DNA from: Anoplolepis gracilipes
Lineage: Eukaryota; Arthropoda; Insecta; Hymenoptera; Formicidae
DNA: 64,000 nucleotides
Reading direction: 5' to 3'
Assembly: GCF_047496725.1 (NCBI RefSeq)
Contig: NC_132972.1
Location: 4,208,001 to 4,272,000 of the forward strand
Below the pieces are notes generated by a model, which worked only from the letters and a program-made list of their open reading frames with translations, was not told where the DNA came from and searched no databases. Shown here piece by piece: positions 1-11,231 of this stretch (position 1 is the first letter of the stretch; the number at the start of each line of letters is the position of its first letter). The position numbers and the translations under genes are program-made.

Positions 1-500
1 CATGAGGCTTCCCTGATTTTTCTAGATACAAAAAAAATCCCTGAATATTCTCGATTTTCCATGTTTTTCCACAGAGTAGATCTGTTATAATACAAGATAT
101 ATAAATATTTTATAATACAAGATATACTCATCAGTAATTATTATGTTATATCATGTTCATCTTTAATATTTCGTGTAAAATATCAGATATTTAAATTTAT
201 GTGAACTTTATATGAAAGAAATTTATATGATAAAATAGAAACAATGAATGTTAGACTTAAGAGAAATACGTAATTTCTCATCTTGATCGTTTTTTTTTTT
301 ATTATTAAAAATATTCATTTAATGTAAAATGTAAACAATTATATAGAGTATTAATTTTAATTGAATATTACTGTCCCATTCTTATCTGTGCAATAGTTTT
401 ATCGTTTATATATAATTAATAAAGACATGGGTGTTTGATCACATTACAAAAAAATTTGCAGAATATAAGAAAACTGAGACTTTTAACGCAACGCATTATT
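1..500. other. AT-rich non-coding DNA
   Basis: No gene is seen. The stretch is AT-rich, with a short direct repeat at 85-126 and a T-run near 289-300. The first 80 bases contain two loosely similar 'tccctga' phrases, which could be the edge of a degenerate repeat, but this is too weak to name. Confidence 0.6.
85..126. repeat. 25-bp tandem direct repeat
   Basis: The 17-mer TTATAATACAAGATATA occurs at 85-101 and again at 110-126, giving a 25-bp period. It looks like a small local tandem duplication. Confidence 0.75.
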
Positions 501-690
501 ACTGAGACAGCGTATTTTTCGAATATTCGAATGTGAGCACGAAAGGTTGCAAGTTACGAAACGACGTTAGTCGTACTGTCGGAAGACGGAGGAAACTACG
601 AATCTGGATGTCGTCTACGCCGGGAAGCAGGAAATCGTATCGTGATCGATAAACCGTTTTACGCGTACCTTCAGCTGAGGAAAAAGGGAT
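501..690. other. CG-rich patch
   Basis: A short patch with many CG dinucleotides inside AT-rich DNA. A reverse-strand frame of 82 codons (499-747) runs through it without recognisable domains. It could be a small regulatory element or an untranslated exon; I see nothing decisive. Confidence 0.4.
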
Positions 691-1194
691 GTTGAGACTT
701 CTAGATATAAAATTATTGTCAATGTCATCGTCAGACTTGCAAATCAATTGGCGACTTATTCCATCGTTTTCTTGTTATATAAATTATTTATACTATAAAA
801 AATCCATCCTTTACAGAATTGCTTATAAAACTTTTGCATTAATGCTTGCCAAGAGCATACTCTTAAACTATTTTAATAACGAGTTAATAATGAGGAAATA
901 ATATCTAATGTGTCATAAAAAATAATGTTTAGTAACTAAATAAAATTAATCGTCGGCCTCTCTGAGGAAGTAATTAAAAATACAATAGCTGTTAGAAATT
1001 CATTAAAAAAATATAAAAATATAAAAATATTCTTAATATGATATCATAATGTGTGTGTCCTGATTTTCTTTTTACATAGAAATTTTATTAAACTTATTTT
1101 TTCGTCAATTTTCAAATATTACATTTCAATAAGCTCGCTATCTAAAATAATATATACATATAATATACCAGTATAGAAACACATATTATTTTTA
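691..1194. other. AT-rich non-coding DNA
   Basis: AT-rich, with many stops in all frames. No repeat structure beyond short A/T runs and no gene seen. Confidence 0.55.
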
Positions 1195-1600
1195 AAAGAA
1201 AAGAGTCCAGAGTAAATGCTCGATCGCGAATAAAAGTAGAAAAGTAACAGTGCGATGCTTTTCGCGTCGCGCAATTTCGGCGTAAAATGTAAAAGTGCGA
1301 GAATTGGCCCCGCGCGCGCTATAATTTTTCGCAAATATATGCAAATAGTCTCGTGGACGTAGGACAGCCTGTCGAGAGGTTATCGCCGCGGCTGATCTGC
1401 CAAGCGACGTCCCCAATTTACGCGAGCCGTGCATACTCGAAGCTCGCCGGTGTGTTTACGGCGAGGAGATTTACCGGCACCCCGGGGGTGAAAACGATCC
1501 CGGAACGTTTGTCGGGCACCGGACAAGACGACCCGCTTGCGCTCACCTTCCAACCCTATCCCACTCTAGAAAGTACGATATATGATAGGCGTGTTGTATG
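1195..1600. other. CG-rich patch
   Basis: Rich in CG, with a small palindrome CACCCCGGGGGTG at 1478-1490. Short frames are open on both strands (for example 1353-1610 plus and 1192-1434 minus), as expected where TA-containing stops are scarce. No domain is recognised. A promoter, enhancer or untranslated exon is possible. Confidence 0.4.
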
Positions 1601-1800
1601 GACAATTTAATTCCTCTTTCACCTTCGCCAGAAGCATTGTCTGGTCTTTTAACAGGTTTATATTTTGGAATTTTGGGAAATTTCTAAAATTTAAATAAAC
1701 ATAAAATTAATCACTCACATATCAATAAGTATATAAGGTTAAAATAAATCTAACTTGTATGCGTGATATGGTTTACTACATATAATTGTTATATATAATT

Positions 1801-1830
1801 ATAATACATAATCATATAATTATGTATTAT
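1801..1830. repeat. 12-bp inverted repeat (hairpin)
   Basis: Arms ATAATACATAAT (1801-1812) and ATTATGTATTAT (1819-1830) are perfectly complementary around a 6-nt loop. In such AT-rich DNA this may be chance or a cruciform-prone site. Confidence 0.7.
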
Positions 1831-1923
1831 GATTTTATACATTGTGTCAGTAGAGTTTAATTATTTTCTTTTTGTTATAAAGTGGTAGACATATATGTAT
1901 ATATTAATATCATAATAATAAAT

Positions 1924-1966
1924 TAATCTTTCTTTTATATAATATTTTAATCTTTTATATAATATT
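1924..1966. repeat. Short tandem direct repeat
   Basis: The phrase 'aatctttcttttatataatatt' recurs immediately as 'aatcttttatataatatt', with a two-base gap. It looks like a slipped local duplication. Confidence 0.6.
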
Positions 1967-2429
1967 ACAAATCGATTAGTTATGAAATAGATTATATATA
2001 TATATATTTCCATATTATTTTATTTCTCTGCCGAGTATAGATTGCTTCAAACTTTTTCTCCACTATTTATATATAATAATTTTTAAAAAATTTTTTAAGA
2101 TTACCAATGCTATTATTTCTGTTATTGCATATAACTTGATGCTCTTTAATGACAATGTTCAACAACGAAGAACATATTAGTTTACTCACAAGTAAAGCTT
2201 TTATCTATTGTCTACAACAGATTCTGTATTTACAGACGAATTATTTTTGCTTTTGATATCTTACTACGTATCTTATGTTCGGTGTAATTCTATCACTTCT
2301 TCCATTACGCGAACTAATTCTTAATCAATCAATGTAAATTTCTTCCACAAGTGCTGATTCTGCTTTGCATATAAGTAAGGAATTTGTTCAATTCTACTTG
2401 GCTATTCAGCCAGCGGCGTTTTCTTCACG

Positions 2430-2760
2430 AATAATACACGTGCGCGCGCGCGTTTCAGGCACGATCAGATCGTCAAAATCAAAAGGTGACCCCGTCAGGA
2501 AATAATCCGCCGTGCAAAAGCAAATTGAAACGTTGGAACGTGCCGCATGTAGATTAGACCAACTGGTTATTCGTGCTTCTCTCCCTTTCGGCCCGCCTGT
2601 ATCTGGACAGACGCGTCAGGCGGTCAGTCCAACGGCGTACACGCGCGATTTCGTATTGAAGAGACACGTGACATTGAAGACTATGAATAGCGAGGGACGA
2701 ACCCTTTTGGCGAATCAATAGTCATTCCGCGGTGGTCTCACGGGAGACATGTAGGGTGTC
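2430..2760. other. CG-rich patch
   Basis: Begins with alternating CG/TG bases (2440-2452) and contains a 69-codon plus-strand frame (2512-2721) with no recognisable domain. It ends with 'gtagggtgtcc' at 2751-2761. Function unknown. Confidence 0.4.
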
Positions 2761-3433
2761 CAAAAAAGAGGTACATGACCAGTAGCATTTAGGTTTGAAC
2801 GTGCGTACATCGTGAATTTAAAATAATCTTCTAATTGTACGTGTACTAAAGGAAAAATGTAATTTGTTAATGTTATAAATTAAAATTGAAGGCACGGCAT
2901 TTCCTAAGGCACTGGGTATGTTACATAAATAATCATTAGTATAATTTTTTATCTGGTGGTGTTGATAGATATCTACAGTATAAACTTGTCTTTCATTGTC
3001 TTTCTTTAACTATACTTGATCAATACGTAGACTTTTTTTTTAAATAATGCTAAAATTATTTTTTAAATTATTTTTTAATTATTCTTATTATTTTTATAAA
3101 CAAACACAAAGTATAGAGAATAAGAGAAAGAGATACATACATATATAAACATATTGTACATATACACATATATTTATATAATATGATATATATAATTATA
3201 AACGAAATCTATATATAAATAAAATAATGTATATATAATTTTTATTTATCCAACTAATTAATAAAATCCTCTGCCATAATTATATCAATATACATAAACT
3301 ATATTAATTATAATGTTTACAGACATATTTACGATGTTGTACAGAGAACATTGTAAATATGTAGATGAGTTAAAAATACAGCATAAATATTGCCTAATTA
3401 AATATTGAAAGATGTAAGGAAAGTGACATGGTA

Positions 3434-3473
<40 letters not shown>

Positions 3474-3505
3474 CTCTTCTCATCGATTAAATAAATTTGA
3501 TCAGA
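2761..3505. other. AT-rich non-coding DNA
   Basis: Very AT-rich with TA/CATA-type low complexity around 3130-3240, then a TC microsatellite. No gene seen. Confidence 0.55.
3437..3469. repeat. (TC)n microsatellite
   Basis: About 16 uninterrupted TC units followed by a degenerate pyrimidine tail. On the other strand this is a (GA)n tract, which in insects can bind GAGA-type factors; that role is not shown here. Confidence 0.9.
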
Positions 3506-5480
3506 GCTAACTAAAAGATGGAAATAATGTGTGTCTGCGATGTATTAAAATTCCACATGACAGTTACTTGTTGGAGGGAAAAGACGGAGAGGAGGCCGAC
3601 GTTCGCGCTCTCCTCCGAGGACATCGATCCTTCATCGCCGGGAGAGACGAGCGCTGAATTTCTTCCGCTATGGAAAATACACCGCCAGCAGATTGGATGC
3701 GACGTCGCTCTGCTTTTCTTTTGCCCCGACACACCGCTGTTATATGTACTTACTTAACTCGGTCATTGTCTCTTAAAAAAATATGATTGATCGCGAGCCA
3801 ACCCCGAGGACGAGGCGGAGCGGTTAGATACACATTTCTCCAAGCTCGACGTTTGCGGATCCTCTTTGTACGTGCGAGAGCACACGCGCGGTTGACTGCA
3901 TACACACACACACACACACACATACAAATGAGAATGCATTTAAAAAAAAATCAAGTAGACACGCAAAACCGATCGTGCGTAAAGCGTATGTGTTTGTCGT
4001 ACGACCGGTAGTTTGTCGGTTTCTATTTACTTTCTTTTCCTATCGTCGTAGACGCGATATACACCCTCCCTTTCATTATTTTCGAATATATTTCCACGTT
4101 AAAGCTCGCTCTTTCCATTTTCGGCTGTACGTCTTTCCTCGTCGTTATGCATGCAGCCTCATTTTCTGCTTAGCTGAAACCGTCCTAATCGTTTTTTTTT
4201 TTTCTTTTTTTTGAGCGCGCGTCAGCCCTTTCACGTTGAATGACGATTGGTTCGAATCGTTCGTTTACACAGCGCAAACCGACCGCGATTCGTTTCGAAT
4301 CTATCGTACGCGGTAGGAGCTGGCGGATATCGGAGAAACGTGGCCTGAAAAAGGTCCGCAGGAATTGGAAGGGATCGATAAGCATTAATCCACATTCGAC
4401 CGTTTTTTCGAATCTATTTTTGCATTATATGTACTTATTTCGCTGATACGGTGATCTCTTATTCAATCGTTATATATTATAAGTGTGTGTGTTCAAAATT
4501 AAACAAACGAATATCAGAGTTTAATCCAGTTCATATAAAATTCATTTAAATTCAAATCTTGTATTAAACTTCAATTTTTTAAGACTTGTAATAAAATTTA
4601 ATATCCAAAAATTCAAATCATTATCCGAAATCACTTTTAGCTACATATTTAATATATCGTGATTAGTTTATTGTTTTTTAAAATAGATTTAGATTACATT
4701 TTATTTGATAACGTTGATATATACAGAGAAAATATACTAGACGAAAACGTGAAATACTGGCGGTTAAAAAAAAAGGAATGTAATAAAGGAAAAACAATTC
4801 GTGTAACGCGCGTGAGCGTTTCCTTTGTCATAGTATCACGCGCCCTTATTTCGTCGCGCAACAAAAGTGGCGTGGCGAGAGGAATATATGGGACAAAGAG
4901 ACACGTAATGAAATGCGTCCGAGTTCAAGCTTGATGTGCTGCAGAAGCCGACTACAGGGATGGGCGAGACCAGCGTTTCTGTACCTTTGAGCGTGTCCAG
5001 TCGCGGAATTCAGCCGTGATTCCGGCGACCTTTGTCTTCGCACATCTGATAAGTACTCTTTACCCTTCGTCTCTTCCATAGAATCTGGTTCTTTCGAGCG
5101 AAGTGCTACGGGGACAGACAGAAGTAGATGGATAGGTGAAGCGAAAGATAGGAGGATGAAAGAAGGTTGCGAAGGAATTAATGGTCACGGCGAGAAAGAA
5201 ACGAACGAGTTTGCCTCGTGAAAAGACACGATCCAGTAATTAACGTCGAGGAAACGACTCTGCCGTCTTTTCACCATCAACCTCGTATCCTATGGACACC
5301 CCGCATGGTTCACCCTCGCGCGTACTTCGTACAAGTCCAACCGATTCGTCGTACGTACGACGATGATGGGCATATCGCGCCCGAGCAGGCCGACCCTCGT
5401 CGAATCGACGTGACAGAGAGGGCAGCATTTTGCGCGACTTCAATGCTCACGCCGTTCGCCACCAGCCACGCATGACGTGA
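3506..5480. other. Mosaic of CG-rich patches
   Basis: CG-rich segments (about 3560-3760, 3790-3900, 4210-4330, 4800-5070 and 5200-5480) alternate with AT-rich spacers. Short frames are open on both strands over the same bases, for example 5218-5475 plus and 5240-5443 minus, which argues against any one being coding. No domain or splice pair stands out. Plausibly a cluster of regulatory elements. Confidence 0.4.
3901..3922. repeat. (CA)n microsatellite
   Basis: About 10 CA units. Simple sequence repeat. Confidence 0.9.
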
Positions 5481-6469
5481 CAACAATGATGAACCGACAG
5501 ATAAATGTAGATTTCGAGAAAATTGCAAGCTGACAGTTAATTTTCGTCGTTGTCAAATAACAAATTCTCGTTACAAGGCGGTAGAATTATTCTTTTTCAA
5601 TGTCATGTATAATAACCTTTATTTCGGCAGATCTTCTCTATGAAGAGGAAGAGAGACTTGAGAATCTTTTATAACTTATTTTTTTATAATTGTAAATATA
5701 ATTATAAACAATGGCTACAATAATTGTTTACTGTTTTCAATTTTATGGCATATCCTGTTGTTGTAAAATTTCTTATATTAACTAAATAAATTTATATGTA
5801 TGTACGATGAATCTTTTTATATTTATTTCTTTTTATTTTCACAAAGTGTTCTTCTTAATTACTTAGCGCATGTTATAATACTGTATACTTTATTCACTTT
5901 AATAACTTCTCACCCCTCTATGAAAATAATGAACAATGAAACAGATGATACCGATAAATTTGTGAAATTCTGCGACAGTGAAATAGAATAATTAATTATT
6001 CAACGTTTAATCAGTTTCCACCTCTAAAATGCATTTTTGGGGATGTGTCCCATAAGGTGGATAGTGGTCAGAGTCTGTTAAAATTTGTCCAAAATGTCTT
6101 TTTAATTATACATTAACAATTTCTTAATTTGCACATTTGTAAAGCGCAACAAATTTTGTCCAATTTATAATTTTATTAGAATGAGTCATAAATTCTTAGA
6201 TAAATACCTATCGATAGCTTATTACATATTTACAAAACAGCAATTATTTTTTGAAAAAATTATCATTTGTTTTAAATTTTATACAAAAAGAGATTTTATT
6301 GAATAATAAATGCAAGAAATTTTTAAAGCAAAATGTGACTTGTATCATTTCAATATGAAGAGATTTATATTGATATTTAATTTAATTTATCAAAAGTTAA
6401 TTAAAGCTCGATCAATCTCGAATCTCTTTGCCAACATAATATTGATTCGATCTGTGGCAACATCTCGCG
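5481..6469. other. AT-rich non-coding DNA
   Basis: AT-rich with stops in all frames. It contains one copy of the octamer TTTTATGG (5741-5748). No gene seen. Confidence 0.55.
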
Positions 6470-6790
6470 CTAGCTTCTCAGTCAAAGAGCTATATTTCCG
6501 TACGCGGTAGATCGGGTGGGAGAAATAGCTGCTTTTTATGGTGCACTCGGCACAGATTCAGAAGTAATTTGCCTCGCGAGCAGTCATTTTGGCCGCTCGC
6601 ATCCTACGATAAACTACCGTGAATCGCCTTCCGTTGTTCGACATGGAACCTGACTGCAGTTCTCTACGTTTCGCGGTCGTAACTTTACCCGATCTACACA
6701 AGGGAGAATCGTACCTTCGTCGTTGGCGTGTGCTTCTTCCAGACAGTAAAAGTCAGTGACGAGGTACGTTACGAGATCGCATCCACGAAA
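6470..6790 (+). other. CG-rich patch ending at a donor-like site
   Basis: Balanced-composition, CG-rich segment. It contains GAG|GTACGT at 6761-6769, a plausible plus-strand splice donor with the cut after 6763, a few bases past the stop of a small frame (6643-6759). This would fit a first exon with a long leader, but no acceptor or homology supports it. Confidence 0.25.
6643..6759 (+). CDS. Possible 38-codon small ORF (hypothetical)
   Basis: The frame starts MEPDCSSLRF and ends SKSQ followed by a stop, entirely within the CG-rich patch and just before a donor-like GTACGT. Its mixed amino-acid content is not simple-repeat derived. No signal peptide, membrane segment or known motif is seen. 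A frame this short arises easily by chance, so I list it only because it sits next to the splice-like site. Confidence 0.1.
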   Translation: MEPDCSSLRFAVVTLPDLHKGESYLRRWRVLLPDSKSQ

Positions 6791-7439
6791 AAAAAAAACC
6801 AGTTATCGAATCCGAGTATCTATCTGTGTCTTGCTTTTGAGCGCTCTTTCAATGCCGAATTTCTTCCTCGGCTATTTCGAATAGTTTGCACGTGATGCAA
6901 ACGATGGAAGTAATTAAAATTAATTATAAGTTTCTAAACTCGAATGCTTATTAAGTTTAAAAATATATGACATTTTCTTTTTATTAAAATACGCATACTT
7001 AAAACATGATTTTTACTGCCTACGACATTTTTGTTATATTATTTTTAAGACATATTAATTTTAATGACAACTTTTGTAATTAATTTTATTTGAATAAAAG
7101 ATATCGAATTTTTAAACTTTAAACAATAGGATATAAAGATATCTTTAGTTTTCGCAAATAACGTTTTTGGGAAAAATACAATTAAAACAAAACTTTATTG
7201 TTTGTATAAAATTAAATAAACTTCGACTTTTTTAATTTTTAGTTCAAGATGTATTTATTTGCGAAAATACTTAATATTAAATATAAAAAATTAAATACGG
7301 AGATAACAGCTTATTTGTAAAACTTTCTGCAAACATAATTCGATTGGAAGATTAGAATAAAAAAATAATCATCGCGCAATTTTTTACGTTTTCTTTGTAA
7401 TAACTTCGATTGTCTTTACAACTGTTATAACTAAATACT
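6791..7439. other. AT-rich non-coding DNA with spaced inverted repeat
   Basis: AT-rich. Arms TTTTCGCAAATA (7149-7160) and TATTTGCGAAAA (7256-7267) form a 12-bp inverted repeat about 95 bp apart. The similarity does not extend inward, so a transposon is not demonstrated. Confidence 0.55.
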
Positions 7440-7700
7440 ATGCGGTCCGATTATACGTGGCATCCTAATACGAGAACAGCAAATCCGTCTCATAATCGAG
7501 GAGAGAGAACCTTGAAGTACCCCTCGTATACAGCATCAATCGTGGATATCGCATCATCTCCATCTGGCCATAAAATCTACCGTACCTCGTTAGCTACGCT
7601 TGTTACGTCCCGCACCCCAAATTTATTCCCGCCGCTTCGCGGACCGAAACGAGCCCGCACCGTGCACGCGCGTAACGTTAACCACCCCTAATTATTACGA
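7440..7700. other. CG-rich patch
   Basis: Mixed-composition segment with two short overlapping plus-strand frames (7440-7691 and 7600-7824) and no recognisable product. Its 3' part belongs to the possible poly(A)-tailed insert listed separately. Confidence 0.35.
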
Positions 7701-7759
7701 ACGAGGCTTTACAAGTATCTCAACCTCTACATTTTGTAAAAAAAAAAAAAAAAAAAAAA
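7626..7759 (+). mobile_element. Possible short poly(A)-tailed retro-insert
   Basis: A 22-A run (7738-7759) ends a roughly 134-bp segment flanked by the octamer CAAATTTA on both sides (7618-7625 and 7760-7767). A poly(A) tail next to a direct repeat is the hallmark of LINE-mobilised short elements or processed RNA copies. The body is CG-rich at its 5' end and I recognise no tRNA, 5S or 7SL source. The flanking repeat is short and AT-rich, so chance is a real alternative. Confidence 0.25.
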
Positions 7760-8349
7760 CAAATTTACATACCGTTCTTCGATATATCGTATTAATCTAT
7801 CTCGAATCGCTTCGTTTCGTATAATTTTAATTGATTTGACTTCGCCTTTTGATTTATACTATATTTTATATTGCATAAATTCAGTAATCAATTTTTATAA
7901 AAAGAATTATTTTTTTTTTTTTAATAATTTATATAAAATATGTGAGTGTATTGTACTTATATGCAGTATTAGAAATACTATACAAATTACATTCGTTAAT
8001 TTGATATCTGCGAAGCATATATTTAACATAATGATATTATCTCGTTGAAAGTGTTAACTTGCGATAATTAAATCTTGGAAAAAATTTTTTCTTAAAATAG
8101 TTCATTTATTAAAAAACAAAGTCTTATTGTACATATATATTTGTATTTGTTTTTGCAGAATATTTTGGCAAAAATAATTACGTCTTTTAATTTTTAATTA
8201 GTTATAATAAGAAAACTATTAATAAGTTGTGTAAATAACTATTAGTCATTTTTTATTACAAAGTATTATTTTGGATGTCATATAATGTATTCTCTTTATT
8301 TAAATAAAATATCTATATACTGCATTTAAAAGAAAGAAAAAACACGCGA
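7760..8349. other. AT-rich non-coding DNA
   Basis: AT-rich with a T-run near 7910-7922. No gene seen. Confidence 0.55.
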
Positions 8350-8670
8350 TATAATAAACATCAAAAGATTAACGTACTCTCGGTGACCTTTAGAACACAT
8401 TTTTTATATTCTGCAGAAACGACGCACCCGCGTTGACGTTCACATCCTTAATGACCGATTGTAGACCGCCGAGTCGACAAATTGAACCTGAGGCTCATTT
8501 GCTTAAAACGTATCGCGGGAATTACTAGCGGCGTAACACCTGCTGCTCCATTATAATAATTATAACCGGGCCGTCGTAATTTATTACGTCGGGTATGTCG
8601 CGCCGTTACTTGCGAAACTCTATAGATGTAAGTAATATAACGCGCTCTGGTTGCCAACAAATATGCTGTG
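8350..8670. other. CG-rich patch
   Basis: Contains CG-rich blocks interleaved with AT-rich homeodomain-type core words, including 'cgtaatttattacg' (8574-8587), a small palindrome. Enhancer-like in texture, but no factor can be assigned with confidence. Confidence 0.35.
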
Positions 8671-9269
8671 ACGCAGCGTGTTAGAAGAGCTTTTTACACA
8701 TTTTTAACACATAGTCAAAATATGAAGTTGAAATTTCTTGTAGACAGACTTTAAATTTAAAAATTTAATTTGTTATAAATTATTGCGTACACACACGTAC
8801 CCACGTAAATGCTATTTATTAAACAATATTTCCTTTTTCTAAAAAAACATTAAAAAAGAAATATCAAACCGAGTAGATAAATTTTAAATAATGAATTTAA
8901 TTAGTATTAATAATAAATTATGTATCCAATTTTAATTAACTTATACAGACGCATATACATATATATACATATATGTATAAAATTATACTTTATAATAAAA
9001 ATTGTAATTAAAAGATATATTTCTGTAGTAATTATCACACATTCAATCGACAATAAATCAGTTATCTGTATGAATTAAACATTTTTGAATATTTATTAAA
9101 TTGCTAATAATTAATTTATGATTATACATTATAGCATAACAATTAATATTCTACGTATTTTTTTCTAAAATTTCCAGTTTTTTTCTTAAAAAATTACAAT
9201 AAATGTGAAACAAGATAAATCAAATACCATAGCGATCAAAAAAGATTGAAACACGTAGCGAAAGTCATT
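8671..9269. other. AT-rich non-coding DNA
   Basis: AT-rich with TACATATATATA low complexity near 8950-8985. No gene seen. Confidence 0.55.
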
Positions 9270-9660
9270 AAATGTGCATGCAATTTCAATACGCATACAC
9301 GTGGATCTATATTTGTCCAATTTTGATAATGCGTTTGGCTAGCCTATCCAATCTGTAGCAGAGGCTGCACAAATGATAAAGTTGCAAGGCCACGCAAGTT
9401 CTCCGTTTAAAGCCTGACAAATGCCGCATTCGAATATCGCGTTTCCGGTTACGGCCAACGATCAAATGGCCGCAGCAAAATTCATCGGAGATGATATAGT
9501 GAAAAATGGTTTTTTATCTTTTACAATAATTCAATCACGATCTCTCTCTCTCTCTCTCTTCTCTTTTTTCAGATTTCATATTTAATTTAAACCACTTTAA
9601 AAGGCTTAGAATATCTACTGACCTAAGCTTTTCTCTGTTCCAGGTTGGTCATCTTTATAA
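9270..9660. other. Complex segment with acceptor-like site
   Basis: 9270-9500 is balanced, non-repetitive sequence. A TC microsatellite follows at 9541-9559, then 'ctgac' near 9618 and the pyrimidine-rich TTTTCTCTGTTCCAG ending at 9643. The last has the shape of a plus-strand 3' splice site. Downstream frames close within 12-17 codons, so if real it would start a terminal or untranslated exon. It is unsupported otherwise. Confidence 0.25.
9541..9559. repeat. (TC)n microsatellite
   Basis: About 9 TC units with a degenerate pyrimidine extension. Confidence 0.85.
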
Positions 9661-9899
9661 TTGCGCTATTGTTGCAATAAGGAAAACCAACTAGAGTTAT
9701 TAGTCAAGTTACATCAAGTTGCATATAAAAGGTATACTGTTTTGCTTTCACTCATAATTAATAATTTAATTAAAACAGTTAAGAAAATTGCAGCGATTGA
9801 TATAATATCTAGACAGATAAAGAAACATCGAGTCAGATATAGGATATATTATCTGATTTCCTTTTGAAAATCATTATACTTGAGATCGTGTTCTTGTCA
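9661..9899. other. AT-rich non-coding DNA
   Basis: A 68-codon plus-strand frame (9661-9867) of ordinary AT-biased composition is present, but with no recognisable product. Likely chance. Confidence 0.45.
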
Positions 9900-10720
9900 T
9901 TTGGTTTCCCGTTGCATGGTCGCAATCACACTAATACCGTTAATATGCACGAGACGAGAATTGCAAGCGACACGCGCGCAATTTTGTAGTGAAAATAACA
10001 GATGACGGCGTTTGTGCTACGATAAACTTGCGTTTACATAACAAATTTGCCACGCGAGCGTTTATCGGCCGGTAATTACTTTTGTACGCCGGAAATATTT
10101 GTATTTGGCACGCGACGTGATGCGGAAATCGCTCGAGCCGCGCGTTTATTAGTACACGCGCACGAAAACAATAAGCGACACACGGGGCGATTTTTACGTT
10201 GCATTTTGAAATATCACGTTTCCGCATGGGACGAGCACCTACAGCGTGTGAATTATATTTCTGCGTCGGAAGTTTACATTTCGGATGATCGATACATCCA
10301 TCGAGCGGGCGGCAGTCCGTCCAGGAAGGGCGGAGGGGAGGGGGGAGGGGCAAAGTGCTGACAAACGAGTATGAAATGGTCCGAAAATGTTTTCGGAGCG
10401 GAGCTTGCGCGCGCGCGCGCGCCAGATGGACGTCCCCGCGTTTCGGAAATATTTTCGCAATGTCGATACGAAACGTCCGCGTACAATACGTATCTCTATC
10501 AATATATATGTATATATATATATACGACGCGAATGCCACGTGGGAATAGGATCTTCCATTCGCGATCCGCCAAGTATCGCGACAACAGGAGGAACGAAAG
10601 CGTTCTGTTCTCGAGCGAGCGTTATCTTATAAAATACATACGGTTTTTGTTTGAAGCGCGCGTATTCTCCGTATACCGTTGACTGCGTATACCGTTACGT
10701 AATCGTATGACGGTATGCTC
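9900..10720. other. CG-rich island
   Basis: One of the larger CG-rich patches. A 199-codon minus frame (10539-9940) and several plus-strand frames of 60-105 codons overlap over the same bases. This is expected from low stop-codon density and from read-through of the (GC)n and (TA)n runs, not from coding. A regulatory island or untranslated exon is possible. Confidence 0.4.
10407..10422. repeat. (GC)n alternating run
   Basis: Eight GC dinucleotides in a row, a rare Z-DNA-prone tract in AT-rich DNA. Confidence 0.8.
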
Positions 10721-10941
10721 TCTCAGCAAGAGAGCTAAATTTCATATTTTCCAAAACAGACGAATGAACTAAATTCAACTGTCGTCAAATGCAAGATCTA
10801 GACACGTGACGTGCGTCACAACTGAGGCATATACTTTAAAAAGGATCCAAGTGCTAAAATGCAAGTTGTGAAAAAAATGCTGCATAATGACTATAAAATA
10901 GTAGTAATTAATAGTGTGAAATTTCATGTGTAAATTTATTT
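10721..10941. other. Non-coding spacer
   Basis: Unremarkable AT-leaning sequence between the CG-rich island and the piggyBac-type element. No gene seen. Confidence 0.5.
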
Positions 10942-10945
10942 TTAA

Positions 10946-11227
10946 TCCTCAGGCACCACTCTGGGTTACGTTAACCCATATCAAAAATTTAAACGTGTGT
11001 CATTGATAAACGATTAGGAATTTTGACTCGGAACTTGGGGGAATGAAAGTTTTATATCTCATTTGTAGCGACATATTCTTTTTCCTTACTGTCTGGCGTA
11101 TCAATTGAAAAAAAATACTTAAAAATAACTTTATTAGATCCCGATATATAAACAAAAAATAATCTTGGTTACTCTAACCCACGAGTAGTATAAAATAGGA
11201 TAGCCAAAATTCGGAGGTGCCTGAGGG
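10946..11227. mobile_element. piggyBac-type MITE (non-autonomous, 282 bp)
   Basis: The element is bounded by TTAA on both sides (10942-10945 and 11228-11231), the target duplication typical of the piggyBac superfamily. Its ends are inverted copies: TCCTCAGGCACC on the left, and GGTGCCTGAGGG on the right, which is CCCTCAGGCACC in reverse complement. Just inside each end is a small palindrome of the form GGTTA-NNN-TAACC (10963-10977 and 11167-11180), itself arranged as a subterminal inverted repeat. There is no transposase frame. It must have been mobilised in trans by a full-length piggyBac-like element elsewhere in the genome. The first base of the left end differs (T versus C), suggesting some age. 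Confidence 0.88.
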
Positions 11228-11231
11228 TTAA

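Larger units (their letters stand above)
1601..2429. other. AT-rich non-coding DNA
   Basis: AT-rich stretch holding a hairpin at 1801-1830, a direct repeat at 1924-1966 and a short TA run near 1993-2006. No gene seen. Confidence 0.55.

Noticed and set aside
2751..2761. 'gtagggtgtcc' and, inverted at 53236-53247, 'ggacaccctgta' as possible transposon termini
   Set aside because: Only about nine bases are shared and the copies are 50 kb apart; no element body was found next to either.
4248..4260. 'ggttcgaatcg' resembling a tRNA B-box
   Set aside because: No A-box at the right distance and no cloverleaf could be drawn around it. A similar 'ggttcgatta' at 22638 also fails.
7149..7267. Spaced 12-bp inverted repeat as a MITE
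   Set aside because: The complementarity does not extend inward or outward beyond a few bases, and no target duplication is seen.
9940..10539. 199-codon minus-strand frame
   Set aside because: It reads through (TA)n and (GC)n runs (Tyr-Ile and Arg-Ala repeats) and overlaps several open plus-strand frames. It shows no domain and fits stop-poor non-coding DNA.
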